DNA of 64,000 nucleotides from Lingula anatina (taxonomy: Eukaryota; Brachiopoda; Lingulata; Lingulida; Lingulidae): NCBI RefSeq assembly GCF_001039355.2, contig NW_019775756.1, positions 113,694 through 177,693 on the forward strand. Reading direction: 5' to 3'. A program made the translations under genes and the position numbers. Under the pieces are notes generated by a model that worked only from the letters and a program-made list of their open reading frames with translations, did not search any database and was not told the DNA's origin. Below are positions 35,601-57,365 of the stretch, piece by piece. The number at the start of each line of letters is the position of its first letter. The stretch's first letter is position 1.

Positions 35601-37282
35601 GATGAGAACTCTTCTTCATTCAATTAAGTATAGATAAGAAATTACATAGGGAATTTGTTTATTACCACATTGTTTGTCATAAGTATACATGCACATTTTA
35701 CAGCCTGTCTTATATGGAGTATTTTAGTCTGTTATATTAAAAGAAAAAAAATCAATATTTGGACAACTTCTTGAAATTTTTTATTTTGATTTACGTCTTT
35801 TTCTCTTAGCATATTAGGCCAATCCTTTGTGCAAATGTTTACCTTAATTCTCTGTTAGAATGGTTCCTGAAAGTAACATGAATCCAACCTTGTGCAAAAC
35901 TCTTAACAATTTAGTTCATAACAGACATTAAACTCATCAATACATTTTAGTGTAAACAACCTGTAATAACTAAGTATTATGTCAATAAAAGAAAAGCAAC
36001 ACAGTAATTGCACTGAAACAATGTTTTATCTGTTTATACCAAACAGCCCTTAAACAAAGATTTAACTTAAACCCTTTAACACCCTTTAACATTCCCATCT
36101 AATTTCTGCCTCAGACAGAACAGTTTACACCATATAAGCTGTTTGGTACCCTGATAGCAGGGGTTAGTTTCCGGTAAACATTGAACCTCAGGGGGCTCTC
36201 TGACAGCACTGTCTTACTTCAGAGAAGTTTCCAATTAGTAAAACCACAAGAAAACCAAGTACTGTAATAGAGACTCCAACCCTGGATTATGCAAGGGTTG
36301 TCAACACCTCTCAGACCACGTTTAATGACATAGAACTAACCTTGGACACTTTGCACAGATCGATGATACTACATGTACCAGTATTATCAGTTGTGACCAA
36401 TTGAGAACTGGGAGAGTGAGGCTGAACCTCTCAGCAGTTGGCGTAAAAAAAGTAATGGTCTAAAATTTTATATATATATTCCTTGCCAGGGACAGTTTTA
36501 TTAACTATCTGGCAATGTTTTCCTAATAATCCATGATTAAAGTCAAATCAATAATATTTATATAAAACCAGCAACAAAGGAAATCCATAGTCAAAAATTA
36601 TTTTAATACTGACAAGTGAGTAGAGTTGGTGATTCTGTTTTGGTATATAACTAGGCATAAGTACTTGTATAAATATACATTAAAAGTGAGACATGTCTTT
36701 TGTTCTAATCAAAAGTTAACAGCTTTATCATTTAAATTATATGACTTTTCTGAATATGTTCTTATACAAGTATATTCTTACATTTTTTAAAATTAAAATT
36801 TGATAAACAAGATACTATCTCTCTGATCACTTTTCCTCTTTCCCATCCAATTTTAACTGTATAATTTATTAAAAACCTTTAACAATTAACTTCTACACCA
36901 GTAGTACATATAATATCTAACAATTATAACATCAAAATAAAGTTAATTTGCTGTCATCACCATCTTCATGAGATCCTCAACTTAAAAACATTATTCCCAA
37001 TGACTACTATTTCTAACCATTTTTCAGCAATCATGTGGTAGTTTTTATATAGGGTTTGAAAGAACACAAAAAAATGTAAGTTACGTATGCTAATGGGTAT
37101 ATTAATCTTGGGTGTTTTCAAGTTGAAAGCAGAACATTCTGGAAATAATGGTTGCAGCACAACCTTTAAGTTAATTGGGGTTGAATTTCCTTCAACCTCT
37201 GAAACTCGGGAGTAAGAACAATATATACATATCAAGAATGAATTGTATTATAACCACCACACAATTAATGTCACCCTTCTTT
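32631..37282. other. Convergent 3' UTR and intergenic stretch between the ligase and GPI
   Basis: There is no supported exon. The ligase 3' UTR lies at the left; an AATAAA at 33,912 is a candidate poly(A) signal. On the - strand, TTTATT at 36,865 (AATAAA read on -) could end the GPI transcript. A degenerate tandem repeat of about 35-45 bp built on CCCACCTGACACCC and GGAATG lies at 34,545-34,682. At 35,450-35,510 there is an alternating purine/pyrimidine, CATGCA-rich tract. Confidence 0.6.
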
Positions 37283-47509
<10,227 letters not shown>

Positions 47510-47749
47510 AGTCAATGGATCTCTCTAGGTCAGCTTAATCTCTAACCTTCAGTATTAGAGCGAGGATATTTTTGTGACCATAAAAAATTACTTATTTACT
47601 AATAAATTATTTTGAATGTCAAATATCGCCTATTTATCTTTTGAAAGAAGCATATTTTTATGTTTATTTGTAATCAATTGAATCAAAACACATATTTCTG
47701 GAATCGAGAGTACTGCGAGTACACTTCCGGTTGTTTGCTGAGCACGCAC
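47510..47749. promoter_or_regulatory. Putative bidirectional promoter of GPI (-) and the GARRE1-like gene (+)
   Basis: Only about 240 bases separate the GPI start codon from the proposed first exon of the + strand gene. An ETS-type ACTTCCGG lies near 47,723-47,730. No TATA box is placed convincingly. The promoter role is inferred from the head-to-head layout. Confidence 0.5.
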
Positions 47750-47757
47750 ATGAGATG
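47720..47757 (+). other. Candidate first (5' UTR) exon of the GARRE1-like gene
   Basis: ACTTCCGG is followed by about 25 bases and then ATG with a consensus donor (ATG|GTAAGT at 47,757). The ATG at 47,755 would join in frame to the upstream ORF of the exon at 54,339. Another ATG at 47,750 would stop after two codons. The transcription start is not known, so the left edge is nominal. Confidence 0.4.
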
Positions 47758-48838
47758 GTAAGTTTACATTTTATAAATATTTGCTTAAAACTTATAAATC
47801 TCATTTGTGCTTTGGGTTTGTTTGTTTTGCGTTCATTCTTTACTATGCAATACAAAGATACATGTGAATGACGACAAATTTGAGAAATAAAATCCTAATC
47901 AAACGCAAAAAAATAGGTGGGGATAACATCGAAGTTTCTGGCTACTGCATTCATTGCAGACAGCATTTCACTTACACTGCTTAAATAAATAGTTGAAATA
48001 TATTAATGAAATGGTGCCACCCTATAGTTTGTCAAAGTTTTTAACGTGTTTCATTTGATGTAAAGGGATGCTTGTCTTTGTTTATGCCAAACTTTACAGA
48101 GATACTGGATAATTCTGTGTGTTTCTAGTTCTCGTCAAAATTCCCAGAGTCGGGGTCTGAGTCATTGTTTAGGTCAGTCAGTGGGCGTGGGCGCAGCAAC
48201 TGGAACAGTGGCAGCAATTCTTCCTCTTAGTGCATAGTAAATATTTGCAACCGTATGTTTTATCCTCTGATTATACTTTAATGCAGCTTCCAAAACTAAT
48301 AAAAAATTAATAGATACTTTGGCTATCAGGTAGGTTGGACCAACCTTTGGTCCAAAGTGAATATATATAGGCAGTTTGGCACATTGATGATATCCCACAG
48401 GCGTGTAATTTTCATACATTTTTGTCACACTAAAGCTTATCTCTGATTGATGTAAGTGCTCCTTGTCTCTCTTCACATCTTTTTTAAGTTATAATTATTG
48501 GTTAATCTTAGCCTTAATTTCAGATATAAATATTTGTGACCAAGGGACATGCTGATTTATGGGTTTGCTGTAACATAAGTTTGCTGATGCCAATCAATAA
48601 ACAAAGGAATATATATCTTGCAAATAAGTGCAATTAATGATTAAACAGGGGAAATTATGTCATTATTTGAAAATGATATATAATTAACATACCATATAAG
48701 CACAAGCTGTTCTAAACAAACTAAAATTCAGGGCAGATCAGGATGAAAAGAGAAAAAAAAAAGAGTAACCCATAGCTGTAACAGCTGATTTACAGACATA
48801 TTGAATATTTAATAGCTTTTAACTCATACACAATGTTA

Positions 48839-48940
48839 GACCCCATTCTGATAGACACATCGCACTAGTTTGGTTGGTCCAACTTTGCAGGGGATTTTTG
48901 CTAAGTGCAATCAGTGAAATCATGTTAAATGCACACCTCC
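48839..48940. mobile_element. Diverged arm of a family B foldback MITE
   Basis: GACCCCATTCTGATAGACAC, then GGTCCAACTTTGCAGGGGAT and TTGCTAAGTGCAATCAGTG, match the left arm of the element at 53,276. A matching right end, GTGTATCTGAATGTTCCC, appears at 49,274-49,291, so family A may be nested in, or hybrid with, this element. Confidence 0.65.
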
Positions 48941-49049
48941 TCAATCATGGGGAATAATTAAGGCAAGTACACACAAAAGTTTATTACCCCCTAGCTGCTC
49001 AAAGAGGCATGTCGTTCAGTTAAACTAATTGCAACTAGTAGTGAGTCTA

Positions 49050-49276
49050 TGGGTGCTTTCCCAGAGCTTTAGATCGATATAAGGATTAAGTTTTAGATCG
49101 ACCTAACTCCCTGGGGGTTCACGCTAAATTGCAGTCAGCCTAGCGGGCACCATAGTTAATTACCCCCTTACAGGTTTTAGTAGGCGGGACAGACGCTTAA
49201 GCCGGCCAAGCTGACAGTAATCTAGTGAGACTCCCCACAGGGATAGATCGATCTAAAAATCTATGGAAATGGGGTG
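49050..49276. mobile_element. Inverted-repeat element, family A
   Basis: The left end CTTTCCCAGAGCTTTAGATC and the right end read on - (TTTCCATAGATTTTTAGATC) are inverse copies of about 30 bp. The body contains CATAGTTAATTACCCCCTTA and CGGGACAGACGCTTAAGCCG and is shared in reverse with 1-155. It sits in the long first intron of the GARRE1-like gene. Confidence 0.75.
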
Positions 49277-49331
49277 TATCTGAATGTTCCCTTAAAAGCA
49301 ATTTCTAGCCATGTTTTTTTTTTTTTTTTTT

Positions 49332-50713
49332 TGTCAGACAATTTCTAAAAAATCTCTGCTGGAGTCTAAATTTTATAATCTGCTTGATGACACCTCTAGC
49401 ATGCACCTTGTATATAGAGACTGGTCCATTTGTTTGCAAACTGAAAAGAAGTTTGAAACAATTTTTGCAATGCTTTGAACTGGAAATTATGACTACAGTT
49501 ATAATGCACGTGTAATTCTGTTCTGAGGCTGATGTCTTATGTCACAAGCATTTTTGCAGGCTTCAGGATTGTGATTCACTATGTAAACTGGTCTTTAATG
49601 TTACATTTACATGTGAAAAATCATTTGAAAGTCAAATGGATTTTTTCCATGTGCCATTGTCAAATAAAACTTGAAATTTAAGAAAAATTACAAAGTGCAT
49701 AGAGTACAGATAAAAGTTCATTCAAGCTATATGTAAACTTCATACCAAACAATATAAAATAATGTAAAAAAAATACTAGAATTGAGAAATATGATGGAAT
49801 TGAAATGATTTTTCCTAGAAAGGCCAGAAAACTTTGAGGACCTCTAAATGTTCTAAATTCTATGTGTATACAGTTTACTACCAGTACCAGGTATATTTGC
49901 TTTATGAGGACACTCATATTGATATGGGAGGATTGTTTGTTAAGTTGATGATAAAACGGTCCACCACACATTAACAAACACAAGATTAAAACATCTTTAG
50001 AACAGGGGCATAGGTGTGTGAGCATCTTGCCATTGAATTAATAATATGATGCATCATGTGCTTGTTTTTCAGACTGTCCTTACAAAGGAGCCTTCTAATA
50101 TTTATTTGGCTCTAAGGCATGTGGCGGATTGATTTGTGTGCTTAGCTTATAAAGAAATTACTAGTATTTTTAGTAATTTTATTATTTATCATTTAATTAA
50201 TAATATGCAACCTATTAATTATTATTATTATTATTATTATTATTATTTAAAGTCTTCACAGTTTTCTCTAAAAGTATCATTATTTTCATTAATTTTTTTT
50301 AAGGAAGGAAAGGTTACTAGTATGTGTCTTTTGACAGAAATTATGGTCAGTTTTCTATTTATGGTGTTAAGGGTCTAGAAATCAGTAATAGTAGGCTGTG
50401 CTCACTAAGATATGAATACAGTGCATATTTTTCTTAATGCAGCACAAGATTAACCATTCTTGTTTATATTTATTGCAAGGTTTATTTTTCGCTTTGCTTC
50501 ACACTTGCTACCACATTTTCATCCACTATTTGAAAAAAAGGAACAAACATACATACAGACAGCCGCACCCTATACTTTTATCAGTATCATCCCTCTTTCA
50601 AAAGCTGTGATTTAGAAGGCCTACTGGGACTCTGCTGATTATGGTCAACATGGTCGAATTGCAGCAGTCGTTGTTGTTGTTGTTGTTGTTGTGTGTGTGT
50701 GTGTGTGTGTGTG
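49332..50713. repeat. Duplicated block flanking the N gap, copy 1
   Basis: It is almost identical to 51,404-52,785 (constant offset 2,072; I saw two substitutions). It begins after a poly-T tract and ends in (GT)n at the gap. It lies in GARRE1-like intron 1 and has no recognised gene. Confidence 0.93.
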
Positions 50714-51403
50714 NNNNNNNNNNNNNNNNNNNNNNNNNNNNNNNNNNNNNNNNNNNNNNNNNNNNNNNNNNNNNNNNNNNNNNNNNNNNNNNNNNNNNNN
50801 NNNNNNNNNNNNNNNNNNNNNNNNNNNNNNNNNNNNNNNNNNNNNNNNNNNNNNNNNNNNNNNNNNNNNNNNNNNNNNNNNNNNNNNNNNNNNNNNNNNN
50901 NNNNNNNNNNNNNNNNNNNNNNNNNNNNNNNNNNNNNNNNNNNNNNNNNNNNNNNNNNNNNNNNNNNNNNNNNNNNNNNNNNNNNNNNNNNNNNNNNNNN
51001 NNNNNNNNNNNNNNNNNNNNNNNNNNNNNNNNNNNNNNNNNNNNNNNNNNNNNNNNNNNNNNNNNNNNNNNNNNNNNNNNNNNNNNNNNNNNNNNNNNNN
51101 NNNNNNNNNNNNNNNNNNNNNNNNNNNNNNNNNNNNNNNNNNNNNNNNNNNNNNNNNNNNNNNNNNNNNNNNNNNNNNNNNNNNNNNNNNNNNNNNNNNN
51201 NNNNNNNNNNNNNNNNNNNNNNNNNNNNNNNNNNNNNNNNNNNNNNNNNNNNNNNNNNNNNNNNNNNNNNNNNNNNNNNNNNNNNNNNNNNNNNNNNNNN
51301 NNNNNNNNNNNNNNNNNNNNNNNNNNNNNNNNNNNNNNNNNNNNNNNNNNNNNNNNNNNNNNNNNNNNNNNNNNNNNNNNNNNNNNNNNNNNNNNNNNNN
51401 NNN
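50714..51403. other. Assembly gap, 690 N
   Basis: This is unknown sequence between two near-identical blocks. The left edge is a (GT)n microsatellite; the right edge resumes at the point that follows poly-T in copy 1. Open frames drawn through the N are meaningless. Confidence 1.
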
Positions 51404-52761
51404 TGTCAGACAATTTCTAAAAAATCTCTGCTGGAGTCTAAATTTTATAATCTGCTTGATGACACCTCTAGCATGCACCTTGTATATAGAGACTGGTCCA
51501 TTTGTTTGCAAACTGAAAAGAAGTTTGAAACAATTTTTGCAATGCTTTGAACTGGAAATTATGACTACAGTTATAATGCACGTGTAATTCTGTTCTGAGG
51601 CTGATGTCTTATGTCACAAGCATTTTTGCAGGCTTCAGGATTGTGATTCACTATGTAAACTGGTCTTTAATGTTACATTTACATGTGAAAAATCATTTGA
51701 AAGTCAAATGGATTTTTTCCATGTGCCATTGTCAAATAAAACTTGAAATTTAAGAAAAATTACAAAGTGCATAGAGTACAGATAAAAGTTCATTCAAGCT
51801 ATATGTAAACTTCATACCAAACAATATAAAATAATGTAAAAAAAATACTAGAATTGAGAAATATGATGGAATTGAAATGATTTTTCCTAGAAAGGCCAGA
51901 AAACTTTGAGGACCTCTAAATGTTCTAAATTCTATATGTATACAGTTTACTACCAGTACCAGGTATATTTGCTTTATGAGGACACTCATATTGATATGGG
52001 AGGATTGTTTGTTAAGTTGATGATAAAACGGTCCACCACACATTAACAAACACAAGATTAAAACATCTTTAGAACAGGGGCATAGGTGTGTGAGCATCTT
52101 GCCATTGAATTAATAATATGATACATCATGTGCTTGTTTTTCAGACTGTCCTTACAAAGGAGCCTTCTAATATTTATTTGGCTCTAAGGCATGTGGCGGA
52201 TTGATTTGTGTGCTTAGCTTATAAAGAAATTACTAGTATTTTTAGTAATTTTATTATTTATCATTTAATTAATAATATGCAACCTATTAATTATTATTAT
52301 TATTATTATTATTATTATTTAAAGTCTTCACAGTTTTCTCTAAAAGTATCATTATTTTCATTAATTTTTTTTAAGGAAGGAAAGGTTACTAGTATGTGTC
52401 TTTTGACAGAAATTATGGTCAGTTTTCTATTTATGGTGTTAAGGGTCTAGAAATCAGTAATAGTAGGCTGTGCTCACTAAGATATGAATACAGTGCATAT
52501 TTTTCTTAATGCAGCACAAGATTAACCATTCTTGTTTATATTTATTGCAAGGTTTATTTTTCGCTTTGCTTCACACTTGCTACCACATTTTCATCCACTA
52601 TTTGAAAAAAAGGAACAAACATACATACAGACAGCCGCACCCTATACTTTTATCAGTATCATCCCTCTTTCAAAAGCTGTGATTTAGAAGGCCTACTGGG
52701 ACTCTGCTGATTATGGTCAACATGGTCGAATTGCAGCAGTCGTTGTTGTTGTTGTTGTTGT

Positions 52762-52785
<24 letters not shown>
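51404..52785. repeat. Duplicated block flanking the N gap, copy 2
   Basis: This is the partner of 49,332-50,713. It continues through (GT)n and poly-T into unique sequence at about 52,815. Confidence 0.93.
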
Positions 52786-52794
<9 letters not shown>

Positions 52795-53275
52795 TTTTTT
52801 TTTTTTTTTTTTTTGTGAATAAACGTGAATTCATTTGATGTGATGAGATGGTATAGTGCTGAAGCCTTTATAGCTAGGCATAGTGTTATTACGTAATCTA
52901 GCTTTATCCTGTCAGGTGTCTTATAATATATCCAATCAGATGTATTCTTATACTTGGGTATATATATATATATGTATGTATATATGTATGTATAGACTGT
53001 AGTGCAGGTGTTCTACTTACTCGGCGAGCTTCAGTGCTTAAAAGCTGACTGATGTGCAAAAAAAAAGCGTCAGAATTTCTTAGCTATTCAAGACATCAAC
53101 ATGCAGTTTCTGCTCTTTGATATTGACATTGCCTGAACCAGTGACTCACCTTTTCTTTCATAATGGGATTAATTGCATGTTTTGGAAAATATTAGTGAAA
53201 GAAAAAATAACGGGAAATGAGAAAAAAGTATGTCTGTGCTCATAACCAAGCACACTTCTGATCAGGTGAAACTAA

Positions 53276-53505
53276 GACCACATTCAGATTCACACATTAT
53301 ACTTGCTGGGTAGGTCCAACTGTGTAGGGGTTTCTTGCTTAAGTGCAGTCAGTGGATTCAGCTTAATTGTGTGAGGTCTCCTTGAGAGCTAGGGTGAATC
53401 AACTAATGTGCTGATTAAGCTGATTCCAATGATTGCACTTTAGCAAGAATCCCTCACCAAGTTGGACTGACCCAGCTGGTACAATGTGTGAATCTGAATG
53501 TGCCC
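53276..53505. mobile_element. Foldback MITE, family B
   Basis: It is about 230 bp with arms of about 95 bp. The left arm has CACATTCAGATTCACACATT, then GGTCCAACTGTGTAGGGG, TTCTTGC and CAGCTTAAT. The right arm read on - has CACATTCAGATTCACACATT, then AGTCCAACTTGGTGAGGG, TTCTTGC and CAGCTTAAT. It has no coding capacity. It lies in the first intron of the GARRE1-like gene. Confidence 0.88.
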
Positions 53506-54338
53506 ATAGATTGTCAAAAATCAGATTGGCAATTCTGTGATGTCATTTGTTCATTGTTGATCTTAGTTGGTCCTTTTGTGAACAAGATAAATTCTAATCA
53601 GTGTCACTTTGTCAGTGTGGTTTGCTCCCTGAGGACCTCTCCACCTTGGAGATGTCTGCATTAAATGTGTACATGTTGAAGAGACTTTTTTCCATAACAT
53701 GATGTACAAAGTATAATGGGTCGATGGATTAGACAGTGTTCTTATGCCTTGTGGTTTAATTGGAAACAAATTAATAGAAATTCGGTTATGGCAGGAAACC
53801 ACATCAGTGCACAGATTCAACATTTGCCAGCAAGCCAGTGCAAGTAAATTTCTGCAAATAAGCGAGTGAATGCCACTGAGAGAGCCTTTAGGAATTTTTT
53901 TCTATTCTCTCAATAAGTACTGGTTTTGGACTACATTTCCGTGCCTAACTTGGAGAGTTGCAAAATTTTTTAAAAAAGATCCAATCTCAGCTGCACCTTC
54001 AACTATGCGTAATGCTATACATTTATAGTTGGTTTTGTGGTAAGTCCTGTAATCCTGCCCACAAAGGGTCAACCCACTAGTAGGCGTTTTTTCCCACCTT
54101 GTGTTTTAGGAAGCAACTGAGTTTTCACCCTCGGTGAGCTGTATCGTGAAGTGGTTCATTGTAGGTCATGGCTACTCGCCAAATATATGACTAGGAGGGT
54201 AATCTGAGAACATTTTTCATAGCCATGCTGATTGGTTTTCCAGGATTTTATTTTAATAGTTTCTCCTGATCTTATAATTATTAGGGAGAAAAGAATTGTG
54301 AACTAGTAGTAAGTTTGTGTTTTGTTTTGTATTTTCAG

Positions 54339-54398
54339 ATGACTGGCCTTGATGCTGGAAAGCCAAGAACAGTACTGTGTAAAAGCAATATGTGCCAG
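54339..54398 (+). other. Candidate 5' UTR exon 2 of the GARRE1-like gene, carrying an upstream ORF
   Basis: It is 60 nt between ATTTTCAG and GTAATT. It opens with ATG and is open throughout: MTGLDAGKPRTVLCKSNMCQ. Spliced to 56,920 it continues FDKSVEDLSYHWQQ and stops at TAG (56,962-56,964), 32 nt before the main start codon. I do not recognise the peptide. Confidence 0.5.
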
Positions 54399-55443
54399 GT
54401 AATTTATACCTTTTAGTTCTAATTATAATTCAGACATGATATGGAATTTTATTGTAAAAAATGTGTGATTTGCATGTTAAGAGAGTCAAGAAAGCTTCAT
54501 GGTTTCATGTGCATTCTATCATTGCTCCATTTGCGAAGGATTATGAGCTTGGGCTCATTTGAAAAAAATTAAAATAATACTTATTTCAGATGAATTTTTA
54601 TTGATTTTGTCACTATTAGATGTTTGAAATGAAATGTGCTTGCATGATTTCTGGAACGAGGAAGAAAGCCTTGTTCTCTCTCTCTTGATAATTTTTGTAT
54701 TAATTAATAAGTATGCATATATTTATTTAGCCAAAAAACAGATCCTTATTTTATTTATTACAGTTTAAGACAGATAATGTATTACAAACGTGTGACAAAA
54801 TACTTACAATGGAATGTTTTATCCCATTTCTATAGAAATAGATAAAAGTGGGCAAAAATAGCACAAATTTAGTTAACAAACTCACTCAGGGTAAGGTAAG
54901 TACAAGTGCACTGTGATTTTTTATGNAGCATAATTAAAATTTGATGTTGAATTTGCAGTTTAACATAATGTACTTTTGCATCAGAATTGACAGTAGCCTA
55001 TTTTGAGCATAGTTATTTCCTGTTTTTTGTCTGTACATTTGACAGCTTTGCTGCCTTGTTTTTTTTTTTTTTTTTTTTAAGGGTGGTTGGTCAGAAAGTT
55101 ATTTTGTGGTTTTCTTCCATCTTGGGTTATCTTAGAAAAACACATTATGTCTGCCTTTACTCTGTATTGCTGCTGTCACAAGAGACGAGAAATCGGAGTG
55201 TTTTCCAATTCACGAAAATTATTTCTTTGTGCAAAATTTATGATATCAAAAAGTAATTGATGTGCTTTGTTGCCTCAGATAATTTGTAGGAATATTTGAC
55301 TTTAATCAGAGTTGCCAGTGCCCAAAATTGCCTGTGGGGTAGTGAAAATGTTTTGTGTTAGCAGGTTAAAAAATATCTTTCTTCATTGTATGTATGAATT
55401 TGCTTCAAACCAACTACACATCTTTAATACAAATGTGGACCAG

Positions 55444-55484
<41 letters not shown>

Positions 55485-56919
55485 TTTTTGTTCTCTTTTA
55501 TCCAGTTAACATAAAATTTTTACCTTAGCATGATGAAAACATTTGTTAAAAAGTCATTGAATTACAACGCACAATAATATGCTTTTGTTGTTATTGCTAT
55601 TTTCGAATTTAAACAGTCTGACCTTTCCATTATGGAAAAGGAATACCAAGAAAATTATCCCATTTTGTTTCTCAGAAATTGATGAAGTTCAAAAGTGAAA
55701 TGCATACTTAAGTACTGAAACATGAAGTCACCAAGTCCTTATCTTTCGTTTAATGTCTTTGGATGTAATGAAAGGTCTTTGTAAAAGGAGACAGAGAGAT
55801 GGATGTGATATGGCTAAGGTTCTAGTTCAACTCTTTAAATAATATCGCCCATCAGTTGTATTCTTTAGAAAAATCAGAGTGGAGTAAAGCATTCAATTTC
55901 ATGGTTTGTTCCCATAGCTTTAAAGTTGGACAGCCTTCCAAGTCAAGTGTGTGTTCCTATATGAATTAGGAGGTGCTAGCTGTTGCATAGGGGAAGACAA
56001 GAACTCTGGATCTTGTTTCACAAAAAGCATGAAAAAAAGGACTTGGCCTTAAGCTGCTAAAGTCAGATAACAAATGACAGAAAGATGGTTTTGGGAGTTT
56101 GGTCTTAGAGTGGACTTGTTTTACGATCTCTTATTGGCCCAGAAGAAGTAGTATTTTCAAGATATATCTTACTCTGCAATTGTCAGCAGGGAGAATTAAA
56201 ATTTCTGGCAAGACAAATATCATTAAAAAGGTAAGCGGCCTTTTATATTGTCTATGAAACAAATGGTTGATTGATAAGTTCCATTGCAGTCATGGCCAAG
56301 ACAGATTTTTTTCTATCATTTAGTATTAAGGTTGTTTTGATTTGTGTCTTGTATTGATTTTTCCCAGTGGGAATTGTGTTTGTTAGCTTGTATCTTGTGC
56401 ATGCATGCACATGCATGTATATATAATAATACAGGTGCTTGTATACATGAATGAAGTGAAGGAGAGAGGTTAGGAAGAGACATCTCCATTGATATTGGAG
56501 ATGACTTTGTGTGTGTGTGTATGTGTGTGGTCAGTTTCATATTTTAGTCTGTTCATCCACTGTATGTAGCAAAGCTATGGGGACAGGTAAATCCAATTGC
56601 TTTGTATGATACAAAAGAAATCTTTTCATGTAGTCCACAATTGCCCAAGTGGAATGCCAAATAAACTGCAGGGATTGATAAGAATTTTTTTGGTAAAACC
56701 ATATGCGATTTTTATCTGTGAGCTCAACTGTTCATACAGTAATGAATGCCAGCTTGAGTTCTGTACACTGCTAGCACATGGTAGTAATTGGTCTATGTTG
56801 ACCTGTTAGTTGTATATGTATGTTTGACTGATGTCAAAAAACTATTTCTTGTTCTGCAACAGTTAGTTATAAAAACTAGCAAAGCTTTTTCATTTTGAAT
56901 TTTTTTTTTTTCATTTCAG
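54399..56919 (+). other. Intron between the candidate leader exons of the GARRE1-like gene
   Basis: There is no supported coding sequence. It contains a single n (54,926), a poly-T tract (55,060-55,078), a (TA)n tract and short GT runs at about 56,508-56,530. Confidence 0.6.
55448..55482. repeat. (TA)n microsatellite
   Basis: About 17 TA units in an intron of the GARRE1-like gene. Confidence 0.95.
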
Positions 56920-57365
56920 TTTGACAAATCAGTCGAAGATTTGAGCTACCATTGGCAACAGTAGTACTTCAGCAAGATATTCAGCTTTTTTCAGCGATGG
57001 AAAACCTAAAGAAGAAGTTTTCCCCCACCAAACACACTGCAACTCAGAGCAGATCCACCTTTCATACCCCGCTGAAAACTTTCCAGTACGACGTTCAGGA
57101 CTTTGGACTTCATGCCAAGGATTTCATTGGCTCCTTGAGCCGCTTCAGTGGGACAGGATCTCTCCTTGCCTTAAAGGCGCTGGAATTGTTTAATGGGACA
57201 GCCTACTCCGAGACTGCTGGTCAGTTTCAGTCGGCACTTGAGGATGTCAACATGGCCACGCAGGCAGTGACCAATGAAGTGAGACAGGAAGTGGACACAC
57301 TCATCCAGCGCCTGGTCAACAGGCTGGAGCCCAGTAAAGATGACCGGTCCGAGGATAATTTAAAG
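56920..57365 (+). CDS. GARRE1: GARRE1-like exon 3: end of 5' UTR and N-terminal domain
   Basis: The acceptor TCATTTCAG is at 56,911-56,919. The first 77 bases are leader and hold the end of the upstream ORF. Coding runs from 56,997: MENLKKKFSPTKHTATQSR, then YDVQDFGLHAKDFIGSLSRF, and helices with VTNEVRQEVDTLIQRLVNRL. The donor is AAAG|GTATTT, in phase 0. Confidence 0.85.

Noticed and set aside
49678-50025. 115-codon - strand frame, repeated at 51,750-52,097
   Set aside because: It looks conserved only because the block is duplicated in the assembly; the sequence is intronic and not recognised.
50598-51587. Open frames of 250-300 codons across 50.6-51.6 kb
   Set aside because: They run through 690 N bases and (GT)n; they have no information content.
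56952-56996. N-terminal extension of the GARRE1-like protein upstream of 56,997
   Set aside because: The frame begins at a TTG and has a TGA just after the exon acceptor; the first ATG is at 56,997.
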